Origin: Desertimonas sp963772825
GTDB taxonomy: Bacteria > Actinomycetota > Acidimicrobiia > Acidimicrobiales > Ilumatobacteraceae
NCBI GenBank assembly: GCA_963772825.1
Contig: CAVYYX010000020.1
Location: 62,001 to 126,000 of the forward strand
Length of the DNA: 64,000 nt
Direction: 5' to 3'
Shown here: positions 8,279 through 17,459 of the stretch, one piece after another
Numbering within the stretch: position 1 is the first letter of the stretch
Layout: each line of letters opens with the position of its first letter
Made by a program: the position numbers and the translations under genes
Notes under the pieces: generated by a model
Databases searched by the model: none
What the model saw: the letters and a program-made list of their open reading frames with translations, nothing else
What the model was told of the DNA's origin: nothing

Positions 8279-9340
8279 CTAGGGAGCCACCCCCGGTTCG
8301 GCGACGATCTCGGCGACGAGGTCGACGAGCCGACGCATGCCGGGGCGCTCGCTCGCCGCATGGCCGACGTCGATGACCGAGAGGCCACGATCGGTGGCCT
8401 CGACCATCCGATGATGGGAGATGTCGCCGCTGACGAGGACGTCACAGCCAGCGGTGACCGCCGCGGCGATCCGCGACTCGCCAGCACCGGGCGATACGGC
8501 GACGCGGCGCGGCACGCCCGCTGCGGGGTCCCTCCCGAGGCGCAGGCCCTCTGGTTCGAACGCGTCGACTGCTCGTTCGACGAGGTCGTCCCAGCTGCCG
8601 GCGAACGCGCCGAGACGCCCTCCGAGGGCGTGGTTTGACGACACCGGAAAGACGTCGAACGCCGGCTCCTCGTATGGGTGACCGGCGATCAGCGCCTCGA
8701 GCATCGCGTCGGTGCGGCGCGCCGGAGCGATCATCTCGACGCGCACTTCAGCCTCGGCGTTGCGCCGACCGGATTGACCGACCGCCGGATTCGTTGCATC
8801 GCCCGCCCTGAACCGCCCGACACCGTCGACCGTGAAGGCGCACTCGTCGTAGTCGCCGATCTGGCCGGCTCCAACCGCCGAGAGGCCGGCGATGATCGCC
8901 GCCACCGAGTCGGCGGGAACGAACGTCACGATCTTGACCTGGTCGGCTGGTTTCACCGGAGCGAACCCGGCGATATCGGTCAGGCCGAGGGCATCGGCCA
9001 TCGCGTCGGACATGCCTCCTGGCATGGCGTCGAAGTCGCTGTGCGTGACGACGACAGCGATCCCGGCCCGGAGCAGGCGGGTCGCCCGTCCGGACGGACT
9101 TCGATCGGGCACCAGCCGTGACGCGGGACGGAACAGCAATGGGATGGTAGGCGACAACGAGGTCGACGGGTTCGTCTGATGAGCTTGTTCCGTGACTTCC
9201 TCGGTGACCTCGTGGACGACCATCGTCGTCCGCACCTCCTCGGCTGGGTCGCCGACCTGGAGGCCGACGGCGTCCCAGGCGGCGGCCCGTTCGGGGTGGG
9301 TACGGGCGGCGAGCCTGGCGACGAAGTCGGCGAGGTTCAT
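8279..9340 (-). CDS. Nif3-like dinuclear metal centre protein (YqfO/DUF34 family)
   Basis: 353 residues from ATG at 9340, overlapping the stop of the carboxylase by ATGA, so probably translationally coupled. Family signatures are WDAVGLQVGDP near the N-terminus, PLLFRPASRLVPD, VVVTHSDFDAMPGGMSDAMAD, and near the C-terminus SGDISHHRMVEA. The inserted middle domain (about 140-230) is as in YqfO. Proteins of this family form toroidal hexamers; the cellular role is unsettled. Residues just before PLLFRP read as nonsense (HQTNPSTSLSPTI). The neighbouring frame gives DEPVDLVVAYHP, so two compensating indels within about 35 bp have replaced the segment that carries a metal-ligand His. Confidence 0.88.
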   Translation of the reverse strand: MNLADFVARLAARTHPERAAAWDAVGLQVGDPAEEVRTTMVVHEVTEEVTEQAHQTNPSTSLSPTIPLLFRPASRLVPDRSPSGRATRLLRAGIAVVVTHSDFDAMPGGMSDAMADALGLTDIAGFAPVKPADQVKIVTFVPADSVAAIIAGLSAVGAGQIGDYDECAFTVDGVGRFRAGDATNPAVGQSGRRNAEAEVRVEMIAPARRTDAMLEALIAGHPYEEPAFDVFPVSSNHALGGRLGAFAGSWDDLVERAVDAFEPEGLRLGRDPAAGVPRRVAVSPGAGESRIAAAVTAGCDVLVSGDISHHRMVEATDRGLSVIDVGHAASERPGMRRLVDLVAEIVAEPGVAP

Positions 9341-12300
9341 CGACACCGTTCGTCGATGCGCGCCATGCCCCGCTCGACGGCGGCGATCAGCTCCGGGCGA
9401 AGGTCGGTGGCGGCGATGATGCGGTGCACCGACCCGACGGCCTTGGCCCGCTCGACGCTGTGGATCGCATCGAACTCGGCGGCCACCTCGCCGAGCTTCT
9501 CGGTGCGTACGAGGTCGAGCGTCCGCGCCAAGTCGGCGCGGCGCAGGTCGGCCTCCCTGTCGGGCGCGGCCGCCAGCGCCCGTTCGCACTCCTGCACCCG
9601 CTGATCCGCCCGCGTCCGCTCGTCGACCAGACGTGTGAACACGACGGCAGCAGCCGGCGCCCCGCCGATCACTGACGCGAACGATCCCTCGACGGCGAGC
9701 ACCTCCATGTCGTCGTTGAGCTGCGCCGAGAAGACCACGAACGCGCCGCCGTGGTAGCGGGAGATCACACACAGCACGAACGGACCGTCGAAGTTGACGA
9801 GGGCCCGCCCGATCTCGGCGCCGTACTCCAGCTGCAGGCGGCGCAACGACTCCGGGGAGCCGTCGAATCCGGAGAGGTTGGCGAGCATCACCACCGGACG
9901 CCTTCCGTTGGCAGCGTTGATCGCCCGGGCGACCTTCTTCGACGAGAGCGGGAACAGCGTGCCGGCGGACCACTGCGCCGGGCCGTCCGCCGGCGTCGGG
10001 CCGTGACGGGGGAGCGGGCGGGACTCGATGCCGATGATGGTGGCGGCGTGGCCGCCGAGCCGGGCGTCGCACACCACTGCCGTCTCGGCCTCAGCCATCT
10101 CCGGCCAGCGTTCGAGGACCTCGTGGTCGGCGTCGACGACTGCGGCGATCACCGTGCGGATGTCGAAGGGCTTCTTGCGGTCGCGGTTCGCGTTGTCGGA
10201 GAAGATCTCCCCGACGGTCGTGAACTCGCTTCCCTCGACGTCGTGCGGATGGATGCTCACGTCACGATCCGACGGGTCACCGGTGGGGACTCGCCGCGGC
10301 CAGCGTTCCCCCGGCGCACGATACGACAGGCGGTAGTGCGACTGCAGCACCTCGACCGCCGCCCCGATCGTCGGCGCGAAGTACTGCGCCTCACCGTTGG
10401 GGCCCATGATCCTGGCGTAGCCGCCGATGCCGAGGTTGTCTTCGGCCGACACGCCACCCGAATAGTCGATCGCCTGCTTGCCGGTGAGGACCATCGCGCT
10501 GTCGGGGGTCATCACGAGGATTCCGCTCGTGTGCATCAGCATCGTCGCCTCGGCGTTCCAATACGGCTGGGCGCCGACGTTGATCCCGGCGACGACGACG
10601 TTGACTTCTCCACCTCCCCGCACACCAGCCCGTCCGCCACCCCGCCCGCCGATTTGCGTGTGCTCGACGAGCCGGCGCAGCACGCGGGCGACCCAATCGA
10701 GGTTCTCGCTGCCGGAGTCCATGGCGATCTTGGCGCCGGCGGACAGGGCAAACCATTCGAGCGGCACGTCCATCTCGGCGGCGAGGTCGATCGCCGCGAT
10801 GATCCGGGTGCACTCGGCCTCGGTGATGGCACCCATCGCCTTGGTCGGGTCGCCGAGCACGGCGAGACGCGTCATCCCGTCCGGATAGGCGTCGCACGGC
10901 GTGGTCACGACACCGATCACGACTCCCGCCTGGTTGCCTCCCGGCCCACGCTCCACCGGGACGAGCCGGCCGGCTCCATGTTCGTCGAGGTCGTGCTCGA
11001 CGAACGAGCCGCCCGGTCCGGCGAGGATCGGGGCCAACTCGTAGGGATGGACGAGACCACGGCGGCGCGTCTGGATGCGCTGGCGCGTGTAGTCGTCGAG
11101 TGGCTGCATCGGCGCCGTCGGTGGTTCAGTGATCCGCACGGTGAGCCCGTGTCCCGGTTCGTAACCGAGGCGCATCACGGCGTCGACCGGTTGATCGGAC
11201 GTCGGCAGCTGCAGTCGAGCGTTGACGACCACCTGCTCGAGACCGAGCCCTTCGGTGAGTGGGGTCAGGCGGCGGGCGATGCCGTTGATCTCGTCGAATG
11301 GGAGATCGACGACCGGCCAGATGTGGAGCATCACGCGGTTCCAGTCGAGCCGCGCCAGCTTGGGGTCGGCGGCCCGTGCGCTACGGATGGCGTCGAGGCA
11401 TCCGGCGAGCGCCAGCTCGACCTCGGGGATCGCCACGGCCCGACCGCCCTCGTCGCGTAGCGGAGTCAGCCCACGGATCTCGGCGACGGCGACGAGCCGA
11501 CGGTCGGCTGGGTTCTCCCTGGCGACGCAGTCGTACGCGTAGACATCGTCGACCGACGGCAGGCGCGAGATCTCGAAATTGGAGAGTCTCCACATGTGCA
11601 GCCGTCGGGAGATCAGCGGATGGAGACCGCGGAACTTGCGATCCTCGGCGAAGCGTTGGGGTTCCGGCGAGGCCGTCGCCGGCATCCAATACGGGACTCG
11701 TCCGTCCTCGTCAGGCCGCCGGAACGTGAACGGCAGCGTGGCCACCGCCGGGTCGGGAGACACCGCGATGACCGCAACACGCCGAACGGCGGGCGGCAGC
11801 TGTGACGCTTCGAGGTGTGTCGTCAGCGCATCGGCGAGCTCGTCGGGTCCTTGGCCACCCGCCGGTGGCGTCGCCAGATCGACGTCCGTCGTCAGAGAGA
11901 GGTCCGTCATCAGATAGAGGTCGACGACCGCGATGTCAGGCGGAGTGACGCCGGCTGCCTTTGTGGCCACGGCGCGCAAGGCGGCGGTGAGCTCGCCGAG
12001 TGTCGATCGGACGGACAGCACGACGACCGCACGGTCGTGCCGGCGATACTCCGACGAGACGACGTCGATCCCACCGATCCGCTCGATGCTTGCCGGGGCG
12101 AGGTCGCGGATCTTGTAGTAGCGGCGCATCAGCACCTCGAGCAGGACGCCAGGCCGATCGGTCGTGGCGAACAGGCCATCTTGCTTGAAGACCGGCGTGA
12201 GCGGCAGCGTGCAGGCGATCAGCGCGTCCTCGTGTGCTGCGATGGCCGCGACGTCGCTCGTCGGATCTGGCCCGGAGAGCTGGAGCACGTGGCCGCGCAT

Positions 12301-14979
12301 CTCGGCGGCGACGGCGTCACGATGGCGGTCGATCAGCGGTCGATCGAAGAGCCGGTGGCGGACGCCACGCGCCGTGCTCGCCATCGCCGGGTGGCGGCGC
12401 TGCGTCGCCTCGATCACCCGGTCGAGGGCATCGCGCAGACGGTCGTCGGCGCCGCTCGGTGCCGCGGCCACGCGGCGCTCGAGGATCGTCGTGACGACCG
12501 CCAACTGCTCATCGATGCGTTGCTGAGCGACGAAGATGCGCATCAGCGCGTCCTCGAGCTCCGGTGTGACGTCGAGCGCATCGATGCCGTAGTGGGCGAC
12601 GGCCCGGGCCAGACGCTCGGCAAACCACGTGGGGATTCCCTCGCGCTCGACGTCGAGCGATCGCAGGTAGTGGTTGAAGTACTCGCGTGGCGCCCGTTGT
12701 TCGTCGTCGTCGTCGAGCGGGCGGCGCTCCGGTGTCAGGGCGCTGAGGTCGGCGAAGACGTGCAGGATGGCGGCCTCTGCATCGGTCGAGTCCCCGTTCG
12801 TCGAGTCGCCCCCTGCCATCGTGCTCGCGGCGAGCTGCGCGGCGGCCACGGGCACGTCGAAGCCGAGGAGGAACGCGCGGACCGTCTCGACCGGGAGCTC
12901 GGTGGCCGTCGGTCGCTCGCCGAGGGCGCCCAGCTCGTCGAACGAGATCGCTGGCCCGGCGTCGTCATCGGCAGGGGCATCACCCCGCGGTTCGATTCGC
13001 AGCAGGGGCGCCCCGCCGTCGACCTGCACGTTGCGCGTGACGAACACCTCGGTGACGGTGCCGCTGATCGGTGCACTGATGGCGATCTCCATCTTCATCG
13101 CCTCGACGACTGCGACCCTCCCGCCCTCCGTGACGACGTCGCCGGGAACGACGTCGACACCGACGACGAGGGCGGTCGCCGGGGCCCGCAGGATGCCGGC
13201 GTCGTCGCGGGAGAAACGGTGAGCGACACCATCGACCTCGACGAGGTGGTCGGCACCATCGATCGTCGACACGATCGAGAAGCGACGGCCGGCGATCGTC
13301 AGCCAGCTGCGCGCCCGACCGAGCGACTGGCGGTTCACGACGAGGGCCTCGTCGCCCAAGGCGACGATGTACTTGCGGGGGCCGCCGCGGCGCACCTCCA
13401 GGCGATAGGCGGTCGCTCCGTGACGCAGCTCGATCTCCTTGCCTCGTCCGGTGTCGAGGTGCGGGCGTCCGCGGCTGGCCCACCCGAGGAATCGGTCGCG
13501 GTCGATGACGTGCAGCTGATCGGCGGCGTCGAGCGCCGCGGCGACGAGGGCGACATCGGCATGGCGCAACGCTGCGTGGCGTTCGTCGGCTGTCAGCCGG
13601 TCGATCCAGCGGGTGTCGATCTCGCCGACGCGCACGTCGGGGTGTTCGAGCAGCTCGAGGAGGAACGACTTGTTCGTGGTGCCCCCGCTGATGATCACGA
13701 CCAGTTGCGAGAGCGCCCGTTGCAGTCGGGCCAACGCCTCGGGGCGGTCGCCGCCGTAGGCGATGATCTTGGCGATCATCGAGTCGTACTCCGACGGGAT
13801 CACGTCCCCCTCGGCGACACCCGTGTCGACGCGAATCCCCGGACCGACGGGGAGGATGAGCGAGTCGATCACGCCGGGCGCCGGAGCAAAGCCGCGATGT
13901 GGGTCCTCGGCGTTGAGTCTCGCTTCGACGGCATATCCAGTCGTCGCCGGCATCTCCCCGACGAGCCGGCCGCCAGCGGCGACGTGCAGTTGCAGCTTGA
14001 CGAGGTCGAGTCCGGTGGTCAATTCCGTCACGGGATGCTCGACCTGGAGACGGGTGTTGACCTCGAGGAAGGCGAAGCGTCGGTGCGCCGGCTCGTAGAG
14101 GAACTCGACGGTCCCGGCGTTGGTGTACCCGGCGAGCGTCGCCAGGCGGGATGCCGCAGCGCGGAGCTCGGCGTCCTGCGCCGACGTGAGGGCGACGCAC
14201 TGCGACTCCTCGATGACCTTCTGGTTGCGGCGCTGCATGCTGCAGTCGCGTACGCCAGGGGCCCACACGGTGCCGTAGTGATCGGCGATCAGTTGGACCT
14301 CGACGTGGCGGGCCGCACTGACGACGCGCTCGAGGAACACGGTCGCGTCGCCGAACGCCTTGGCGCCCTCCGACCTGGCGCTTTCGAACGCCTCGGCGAG
14401 TTGTTCGGGACCGTCCACCCGGCGGATACCCCGGCCCCCGCCGCCGGCAGCCGCCTTGACCATCAGTGGATAGCCGATCCGCTCGGCGTGGATCAGGGCG
14501 TCGTCGACCGAGTCGACCGGTCCACCGCTCCACGCCGCCACGGGGACGTCTGCCTGCTCTGCCAGCAGCTTGGCGGCGATCTTGTCGCCCAGTTTGCGCA
14601 TCACGTCCGGACGTGGACCGACGAAGACGACGCCCAACCGTTCGCACAGCTCGGCGAACTCGGGGCGCTCGGCGACAAATCCCCAGCCCACCCACGCGGC
14701 ATCTGCACGTGCATCGCGCAACGCTCGTTCGAGCGTCGCCAGGTCGAGGTACGGGCTCACGGCCGGCGGCGGGCCTTCGTCGGTGTCGAGGCATACGGCG
14801 TCGTCGGCCTCGCGGACGAACATCGCCGACCGCTCTGCGGCGGTGTGCAGGGCGACGGTACGCAGGTCGGCGCCCGTGGCCAGGCGAAGCTCACGCACGG
14901 CATGGATCAGGCGCATCGCCGGTTCGCCGCGATTGACGATGGCGATGCGCCGGAGCCCCCCGAGATCGCCGACGTTCAT
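9337..14979 (-). CDS. Single-chain multidomain acyl-CoA carboxylase (BC-BCCP-central-CT, eukaryotic-type order)
   Basis: 1880 residues from ATG at 14979 (MNVGDLGGLRRIAIVNRGEP). Order: biotin carboxylase, about 1-460, with the ATP-grasp loop MVKAAAGGGGRGIRRVD and LEVNTRLQVEHPVTELTTG; biotin carboxyl carrier, about 595-665, with biotinyl Lys629 in VVEAMKMEIAI; a long central region, about 680-1290, ending in NFEISRLPSVDDVYAYDCVA as in eukaryotic ACC central domains; and carboxyltransferase, about 1295-1880, with LSAGAKIAMD, GINVGAQPYW, LTGKQAIDYSGGVSAEDNLG and a second half around VNFDGPFVLCVISRYHGGAF. Biotin-dependent carboxylation of an acyl-CoA is certain; whether the substrate is acetyl-CoA or another acyl-CoA is not visible. 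Most actinobacteria use separate AccA and AccB/D subunits. Single-chain bacterial carboxylases of this order (YCC type) are known but uncommon. A Gly/Arg-rich insertion (IGGRGGGRAGVRGGGEV) sits in the CT domain. Confidence 0.95.
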   Translation of the reverse strand: MNVGDLGGLRRIAIVNRGEPAMRLIHAVRELRLATGADLRTVALHTAAERSAMFVREADDAVCLDTDEGPPPAVSPYLDLATLERALRDARADAAWVGWGFVAERPEFAELCERLGVVFVGPRPDVMRKLGDKIAAKLLAEQADVPVAAWSGGPVDSVDDALIHAERIGYPLMVKAAAGGGGRGIRRVDGPEQLAEAFESARSEGAKAFGDATVFLERVVSAARHVEVQLIADHYGTVWAPGVRDCSMQRRNQKVIEESQCVALTSAQDAELRAAASRLATLAGYTNAGTVEFLYEPAHRRFAFLEVNTRLQVEHPVTELTTGLDLVKLQLHVAAGGRLVGEMPATTGYAVEARLNAEDPHRGFAPAPGVIDSLILPVGPGIRVDTGVAEGDVIPSEYDSMIAKIIAYGGDRPEALARLQRALSQLVVIISGGTTNKSFLLELLEHPDVRVGEIDTRWIDRLTADERHAALRHADVALVAAALDAADQLHVIDRDRFLGWASRGRPHLDTGRGKEIELRHGATAYRLEVRRGGPRKYIVALGDEALVVNRQSLGRARSWLTIAGRRFSIVSTIDGADHLVEVDGVAHRFSRDDAGILRAPATALVVGVDVVPGDVVTEGGRVAVVEAMKMEIAISAPISGTVTEVFVTRNVQVDGGAPLLRIEPRGDAPADDDAGPAISFDELGALGERPTATELPVETVRAFLLGFDVPVAAAQLAASTMAGGDSTNGDSTDAEAAILHVFADLSALTPERRPLDDDDEQRAPREYFNHYLRSLDVEREGIPTWFAERLARAVAHYGIDALDVTPELEDALMRIFVAQQRIDEQLAVVTTILERRVAAAPSGADDRLRDALDRVIEATQRRHPAMASTARGVRHRLFDRPLIDRHRDAVAAEMRGHVLQLSGPDPTSDVAAIAAHEDALIACTLPLTPVFKQDGLFATTDRPGVLLEVLMRRYYKIRDLAPASIERIGGIDVVSSEYRRHDRAVVVLSVRSTLGELTAALRAVATKAAGVTPPDIAVVDLYLMTDLSLTTDVDLATPPAGGQGPDELADALTTHLEASQLPPAVRRVAVIAVSPDPAVATLPFTFRRPDEDGRVPYWMPATASPEPQRFAEDRKFRGLHPLISRRLHMWRLSNFEISRLPSVDDVYAYDCVARENPADRRLVAVAEIRGLTPLRDEGGRAVAIPEVELALAGCLDAIRSARAADPKLARLDWNRVMLHIWPVVDLPFDEINGIARRLTPLTEGLGLEQVVVNARLQLPTSDQPVDAVMRLGYEPGHGLTVRITEPPTAPMQPLDDYTRQRIQTRRRGLVHPYELAPILAGPGGSFVEHDLDEHGAGRLVPVERGPGGNQAGVVIGVVTTPCDAYPDGMTRLAVLGDPTKAMGAITEAECTRIIAAIDLAAEMDVPLEWFALSAGAKIAMDSGSENLDWVARVLRRLVEHTQIGGRGGGRAGVRGGGEVNVVVAGINVGAQPYWNAEATMLMHTSGILVMTPDSAMVLTGKQAIDYSGGVSAEDNLGIGGYARIMGPNGEAQYFAPTIGAAVEVLQSHYRLSYRAPGERWPRRVPTGDPSDRDVSIHPHDVEGSEFTTVGEIFSDNANRDRKKPFDIRTVIAAVVDADHEVLERWPEMAEAETAVVCDARLGGHAATIIGIESRPLPRHGPTPADGPAQWSAGTLFPLSSKKVARAINAANGRRPVVMLANLSGFDGSPESLRRLQLEYGAEIGRALVNFDGPFVLCVISRYHGGAFVVFSAQLNDDMEVLAVEGSFASVIGGAPAAAVVFTRLVDERTRADQRVQECERALAAAPDREADLRRADLARTLDLVRTEKLGEVAAEFDAIHSVERAKAVGSVHRIIAATDLRPELIAAVERGMARIDERCR

Positions 14980-15037
14980 CGCCCGCGAATCTAGGCAGTC
15001 GGGCGTTGCTGCCGGGGTGAGCGGCGGCGCCGACTCG

Positions 15038-15979
15038 TCAGATGGCGCCGTAGCCGGCGCGCTGCAAGCTGGCCGCGACCGTCTTGTCCGTGACCTTGGC
15101 AGCAACCCGATGGGCCGCCCTGGACGCCGCGCGCTCGGCCGATTGCGGGGACTTGGCGGCAGCGTTGCCGGTGACGATCTCCAGCCACTCAGGCTCGGTG
15201 ATCGCGTAGTCGGCGACGTCGACCATCACGTCGAACGGCGTGCCGTAGAGCACGTCGTCGACGGTCACCTCGAGTCGTGGGTGGATCGTCGCATCGGCCT
15301 CGCGGGTCGGCTCGCTCTCCATCCACAGATACGCCATCACGTCGGTGACGTAGAAGGCGATCGAGTCGCGCGCCGCGGAATCGGTGACGTTCGTGGTGAC
15401 CGCTACCTGCAGCGTCGACGTCGGCTCGTGGTAGGCGATGGTGTCGAGCGACGAGATCGACGAGTTGTTCTCCGTCAGCACCCGGCCCAATCCCACGGCG
15501 TCGTCGGCGGCGGTGTTCAGGCTGGCGACGATCGCTTGGTCGGTGGCGCCAGCGGGCTCGTCGGTGTCCGGCTCCGAGCTGGTCGGCGATTCCGGTGCGG
15601 GCTGCTCAGGCGCCGTCGGCTCGTCGACCGTCGGCTCGGCCCGTGCGAGCTCGGCCGGATCGACCTTGTTGAGCGGCGTGAACGTGTAGACGCCCGGTGA
15701 CTCCATCGTGGCCACGGCGGCAACGCTGACCCGATCGCTGACCAGCGCATAGCAGAGCAGTTCGCCAGCGGCGTCGCGTACCGGTGGACGGGTGCAGGTG
15801 ACATCGCTCGGCACGAAGTCCGACGTCACCAAGAACAGCTGGAACTGCGCCTCGGCGAGCAGCACGTTCTTGTCGACGTCGCGGTCGCCGTCGCCCGCCG
15901 AGGCGGTACCACAGAACGTGGCCCCGGCGAGGGCCGTGGCGGCGAGGGTCGGCACGGCGAGCAGGCGACGGGAGCGCAT
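15038..15979 (-). CDS. Secreted hypothetical protein, paralogue of the one at 22.8-23.6 kb
   Basis: 313 residues from ATG at 15979 with a signal peptide (MRSRRLLAVPTLAATALAGA, cleavage near TASAGD). A Pro/Glu/Thr-rich linker (about 125-150) separates an N-terminal part with two cysteines (VTCTRP, ELLCYAL) from a C-terminal part containing HPRLEVTVDDVLYGTPFDV. Residue patterns and order match the gene at 22750-23631, so the two are paralogues. The N-terminal half resembles DUF4333-type secreted domains in its SDRVSVAAVATM segment, but this is uncertain. A basic, Ala-rich tail ends the protein. The function is unknown. It is divergent from glgA, with only about 36 bp between the starts. Confidence 0.7.
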   Translation of the reverse strand: MRSRRLLAVPTLAATALAGATFCGTASAGDGDRDVDKNVLLAEAQFQLFLVTSDFVPSDVTCTRPPVRDAAGELLCYALVSDRVSVAAVATMESPGVYTFTPLNKVDPAELARAEPTVDEPTAPEQPAPESPTSSEPDTDEPAGATDQAIVASLNTAADDAVGLGRVLTENNSSISSLDTIAYHEPTSTLQVAVTTNVTDSAARDSIAFYVTDVMAYLWMESEPTREADATIHPRLEVTVDDVLYGTPFDVMVDVADYAITEPEWLEIVTGNAAAKSPQSAERAASRAAHRVAAKVTDKTVAASLQRAGYGAI

Positions 15980-16015
15980 GGCGCGGAGGTTACTCCCGGC
16001 GAGCATGATGGGGGA

Positions 16016-17413
16016 GTGCGCGTGCTCTTTGCCACCGCCGAGTTGGCGCCGATCGCCGCCGTCGGCGGCCTCGCCCAAGCCGCCTCCGGACTGGTTGCCG
16101 AGCTGCGCCGGCAGGGCGTCGACGTCGACCTCGTGATGCCCGATTACGGCGGCATCGAGTTGGCTGAGGAAACGATCACCGACCTGTCGGTGCCGCCCTG
16201 GGCGGGGCCGGCCCGGGTCCGCAGCGGAAGGCACGCAGAGTTCGGCCGACTCAGCGTCGTCGACGCCCCGCGATTGGCGCGCAGTCACCCGTACCTGCAG
16301 CCCGACGGTCACGGATGGCCAGACAACGATCTCCGCTTCCTGACGTTCTGCCAGGCGATCGCGGCGATCGTCGACGTGACCCGACCCGACATCATCCACC
16401 TCAACGACTGGCACACCGGCGCCACGCTCGCCGCCCTCGACGGTTCGATCCCCAGCGTTCTATCGCTGCACAACATCGCCTATCAGGGCATCACCGATGG
16501 TGCATGGCTGCCGCACCTCGGTCCGCGGGGCCGGCACTACGAGTGGTTCGGCGGCACCAACCCACTGAGCGGGGCGATCGCTCTCGCCGACGCGATCGTC
16601 GCCGTGTCGCCGACCCATGCCACCGAGATCCTCACCCCGGACGGTGGTTTCGGCCTCGACGCTGCGCTGCGTCATCGCTGGGCGGCGGTCAGCGGAATCC
16701 TCAACGGCATCGATACGACGGTGTGGGACCCGGAGACCGATGCGGCGCTGGTGGCGAACTACTCGGCGGGCACGAAGAAGCTCGAGCGGGCGCTCGCTCG
16801 GGCCATCAACCGGGCGGCGATCCGCGAGCGGGCCGGTTTCGCCGACGACGACGTGCCGCTCGCCGTGATGGTCTCCCGACTGACCGGTCAGAAGGGCGCC
16901 GATTTGCTGGTGCCGATCGTGCCGATCCTGCGCTCGATCCCGTTACGGCTGTTCGTGCTCGGATCGGGTGAAGCCGAGATCGCTGGCGCCCTTGCCGCCG
17001 CGGCGGACGCCGAGTCGCAATGGTTCTCGTTCGTCGATGGGTACGACGACCCGCTCGCCCACTTGCTCCACGGTGGCGCCGACCTGCTGCTCGTGCCGAG
17101 CCGCTTCGAGCCGTGCGGGCTGACCCAGATGCAGGCGATGCGCTACGGGGCGATTCCGGTCGTCACCGACGTCGGCGGGCTGCACGACACCGTCGTGGAT
17201 GCCGACGAGGACCGCGGTGGCACCGGCTTCCGCGCTCCGGAGGCGTCAGCGGTGGCGTTCACGTCGGCGTTGTTCCGGGCGTCGCGTCACCTCGCCACCG
17301 CGCGCACCCGGCACGCGTTGTCCGGTCGGGGGATGAAGCTCGACTGGTCGTGGAGGGCGCCGGCCGAGGAGTACGTCGCCCTGTACGAACGGCTCGTTGG
17401 CGACGCTGGGTGA
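16016..17413 (+). CDS. glgA: Glycogen (starch) synthase
   Basis: 465 residues from GTG at 16016. GT5 family: N-terminal MRVLFATAELAPIAAVGGLA, DIIHLNDWHTGATLAAL, LSLHNIAYQG, and C-terminal MVSRLTGQKGADLLVPIV and PSRFEPCGLTQMQAMRYGAI (catalytic Glu region). It transfers glucose from ADP-glucose to the glycogen chain and sits directly upstream of glgC, which makes ADP-glucose. The usual N-terminal K-T/V-G-G-L motif that contacts the sugar nucleotide reads A-A-V-G-G-L here, so the conserved lysine is missing. That may signal a different donor or a variant subfamily. Confidence 0.9.
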   Translation: MRVLFATAELAPIAAVGGLAQAASGLVAELRRQGVDVDLVMPDYGGIELAEETITDLSVPPWAGPARVRSGRHAEFGRLSVVDAPRLARSHPYLQPDGHGWPDNDLRFLTFCQAIAAIVDVTRPDIIHLNDWHTGATLAALDGSIPSVLSLHNIAYQGITDGAWLPHLGPRGRHYEWFGGTNPLSGAIALADAIVAVSPTHATEILTPDGGFGLDAALRHRWAAVSGILNGIDTTVWDPETDAALVANYSAGTKKLERALARAINRAAIRERAGFADDDVPLAVMVSRLTGQKGADLLVPIVPILRSIPLRLFVLGSGEAEIAGALAAAADAESQWFSFVDGYDDPLAHLLHGGADLLLVPSRFEPCGLTQMQAMRYGAIPVVTDVGGLHDTVVDADEDRGGTGFRAPEASAVAFTSALFRASRHLATARTRHALSGRGMKLDWSWRAPAEEYVALYERLVGDAG

Positions 17414-17459
17414 GCGAGGGACGAGCGAACGTAGGCAGTTGAGGCACTAGTTTCGACGC

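Noticed and set aside
6806..8638. Plus-strand frame of 610 codons overlapping the MFS gene
   Set aside because: It is a +1 shadow of the transporter; the sequence is Arg-rich and without hydrophobic helices.
11815..14994. Open plus-strand frame of 1059 codons antisense to the carboxylase
   Set aside because: The composition is the Arg/Asp/Gly-rich pattern of an antisense frame in GC-rich DNA. The minus strand has unambiguous carboxylase domains throughout.
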